Translations under genes and position numbers: made by a program
NCBI RefSeq assembly: GCF_000425185.1
Contig: NZ_AULH01000015.1
Location: 94,134-158,133 of the forward strand
Source of the DNA: Pleomorphomonas koreensis DSM 23070
GTDB taxonomy: Bacteria; Pseudomonadota; Alphaproteobacteria; Rhizobiales; Pleomorphomonadaceae
Direction of reading: 5' to 3'
Length of the DNA stretch: 64,000 bases
Shown here: positions 62,808-64,000 of the stretch, piece after piece
Position numbering within the stretch: the stretch's first letter is position 1
How the letters are laid out: every line of letters begins with the position of its first letter
The notes under the pieces: generated by a model
Told to the model about the DNA's origin: nothing
The model's database searches: none
Seen by the model: the letters and a program-made list of their open reading frames with translations, nothing else

Positions 62808-63040
62808 GCTCGTAGTTGCTTGCCTGCTCCTTCCGTCTCCTCCCGCGTACGGGCCTTGAGGGCTTGCGTGTTACAAAGCGCCCTTTCACGAGGACATTGG
62901 CGCGCCTCAGCGAGCCGCTGCATCAAGTCCGCCTTCATCCAGCTGTCGATCTGCAAGGCGCAGCCAAGGCACGGCATGCTCCGGGGACAACCGCCTCGCT
63001 GCATTTCGCCGGGCCGGTTGATAGTCTCCAACTCCCAAGT

Positions 63041-63205
63041 CTCTGGCTCAGTCGTGGCAAGACCAACAAGGACATCGGCGACATCCTCGGCCTGTCGCCG
63101 CGCACCATCAACAAGCACCTCGAACAGGTGTTCGTCAAACTCGGCGTCGAGAACTGCGCCTCCGCCGCCATCAAGGCCACACGCCTGCTGCTCGACCCGG
63201 ATTGA
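63041..63205 (+). pseudogene. Remnant of a LuxR/NarL-type regulator (C-terminal HTH only)
   Basis: The last 54 codons encode a good LuxR-type helix-turn-helix (LSRGKTNKDIGDILGLSPRTINKHLEQVFVKLGVENCASA) ending in a stop at 63205. Upstream in the same frame, back to 62816, the sequence does not resemble any receiver or sensor domain and has no plausible start with a ribosome-binding site. The original N-terminal domain appears lost. A short standalone HTH protein cannot be excluded. Confidence 0.55.
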
Positions 63206-63662
63206 GCCGACGGCGTCCCACGATCCTCAGGGCCCATTACCATCGCCATGCCTTTGCGGCGTGGGAGATGAGACACGACCGCCTGCCGTCGTCGGCCGAT
63301 ATAAGCCTTTGCAAGCCGTTGCATAACCATCCGGCCACATTTGACCGGATCTTCCCGCTCTCCCTTTCTGTTTCTCCGCCCTCCCTTTCCGGCTCAAGGG
63401 CAAGAAAGGCGTCGCGGCATGGCCAGAGGCCGGCCGGCGCAACGGAGCGACCCAACTCGCCGCATCCTCCAGGCCATCGCAACCGCGACCACGAGTTACC
63501 AACCACCTCCGACGTTGCGACAGCCGCGAGTTCCGGAAGCTTCCAGTCTGTCTCCTCCCCCTCTTTGTCTCTCCTTTTCTCTCCATCCCCTTCCCTTTTT
63601 CCCTCTCCTTCTCGTCTGTCTCTTTTCGCTCTTCTGTATACCGTTCTACGTTTAGCTACCAC
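63206..63662. other. Pyrimidine-rich non-coding stretch
   Basis: No gene is supported. Pyrimidine-rich runs on the plus strand occur at about 63356-63392 and 63541-63640; the second has about 100 bases with very few purines (CTCCTCCCCCTCTTTGTCTC and similar). The GC content drops compared with the rest of the window. It separates the decayed regulator from the rRNA operon end. Confidence 0.6.
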
Positions 63663-63690
63663 AAAACCCCCGCGGATTGCTCAGCGGGGG
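63663..63690 (-). terminator. Terminator of the rRNA operon
   Basis: CCCCCGC and GCGGGGG (10-nt loop), followed on the minus strand by TTTTGTGG. It lies about 100 bases beyond the 3' end of the 5S gene. The 100 bases between are AT-rich and contain no tRNA; an fMet tRNA often follows 5S in this group but is absent here. Confidence 0.8.
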
Positions 63691-63788
63691 CTTTGGATTG
63701 TTGGTAGTTGTCTGTGTTCTGGCATTGTTGTGAAGAGATATAGTCGTGTGTTTTGTTCGTGTTTGATCCCTTTATCTTGTCCTTTGCA

Positions 63789-63907
63789 GGCCTGGCGGCG
63801 ACCTACTCTCCCGCGTCTTGAGACGGAGTACCATTGGCGCTGGGGAGTTTCACGGCCGAGTTCGGGATGGGATCGGGTGCATTTCTCCCCGCCATGACCA
63901 CCAGGCC
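63789..63907 (-). rRNA. rrf: 5S ribosomal RNA
   Basis: On the minus strand the 119-base sequence runs from GGCCTGGTGGTCATGGCGGG to CGCCGCCAGGCC, with the closing helix I pairing GGCCTGG with CCAGGCC. The conserved loop sequences CCCGATCCCATCCCGAACTC and GGGAGAGTAGGTC are present. This is the promoter-distal end of an rRNA operon whose 23S and 16S genes lie beyond the right edge. Confidence 0.95.
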
Positions 63908-64000
63908 GGCGAAGGGCAAGAGCTCATGGCAGGCGTTGGCCTCGTCATGAGCTTTAAGGATCAGGTCTTTGGCGGCGGGCTTGTTGTCCCGCCGGATCGT
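63908..64000 (-). other. 23S-5S spacer of the rRNA operon
   Basis: The 93 bases upstream of 5S do not match a 23S 3' end and are presumably transcribed spacer. It contains a hairpin GCTCATG/CATGAGC (about 63921-63953) and a second one (GGCGGGC/CCCGCC) near 63976-63993, as expected for processing sites. Confidence 0.6.

Noticed and set aside
63691..63788. A possible fMet tRNA downstream of 5S rRNA.
   Set aside because: The AT-rich 98 bases show no cloverleaf and no GTTCGAATC-type T-loop.

Overview
The window is 64 kb of GC-rich chromosome (coding GC roughly two thirds) from an alphaproteobacterium, most likely a member of the Hyphomicrobiales (Rhizobiales). Markers for this are TrcR (DUF1013), RcdA (DUF1465), DUF1192, DUF2927, DUF6476-like and YdcH proteins, an ornithine decarboxylase with a long speF-like leader, homospermidine synthase, and a 5S rRNA with alphaproteobacterial sequence. 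Pleomorphomonadaceae is a possible family, but that is an impression from gene content, not a measurement. I see no transposase, integrase, phage gene, CRISPR array or tRNA gene, so this is mostly ordinary, tightly packed core genome.

Layout. 1-5.7 kb: cell-wall genes (L,D-transpeptidase, cut by the left edge; DUF882/M15 protein), a metallophosphatase and two poorly known envelope proteins. 5.9-17.2 kb: a co-directional block ruvB, cysteine hydrolase, ybgC, tolQ, tolR, tolA, tolB, pal, cpoB, tilS, ftsH, covering Holliday-junction resolution, the Tol-Pal envelope machine, tRNA modification and membrane proteolysis. 17.3-24.2 kb: small lipoprotein and membrane genes, rpsU, a class II amidotransferase, purEK, two ydcH paralogues and an OpgC-like membrane acyltransferase. 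24.4-31.8 kb: the cell-cycle genes trcR and rcdA, a candidate small RNA, rpmE, rpoH, rluD and a small multidrug/guanidinium exporter. 31.8-39.9 kb: a large unknown membrane-anchored protein, purA, an EamA transporter, a beta-barrel outer-membrane protein and an nfeD-qmcA pair.

39.9-52.6 kb: polyamine genes (ornithine decarboxylase, a PuuD-like hydrolase, homospermidine synthase) interspersed with a LysR regulator, a DUF1007/nickel-cobalt exporter pair, a TRAP transporter whose binding protein converges on its permeases, and hemH. 52.6-58.9 kb: kamA, a WD40 protein, a CobW-family metal chaperone, a MarR regulator and EamA transporter that appear to share an operator, and a LacI regulator. 58.9-64 kb: a GAF-PAS-GGDEF-EAL cyclic-di-GMP protein, bioY, a DUF454 protein, a decayed LuxR remnant, a pyrimidine-rich non-coding stretch, and the 5S end of an rRNA operon on the minus strand.

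No clearly new multi-gene system is visible. The best leads are small: a shared MarR-type operator, a perfect inverted repeat in the ruvB promoter, a three-hairpin small RNA with anti-Shine-Dalgarno loops, the decarboxylase leader, and a large conserved-looking protein of unknown function. Several start codons were moved inward from the longest reading frame on the basis of Shine-Dalgarno spacing.
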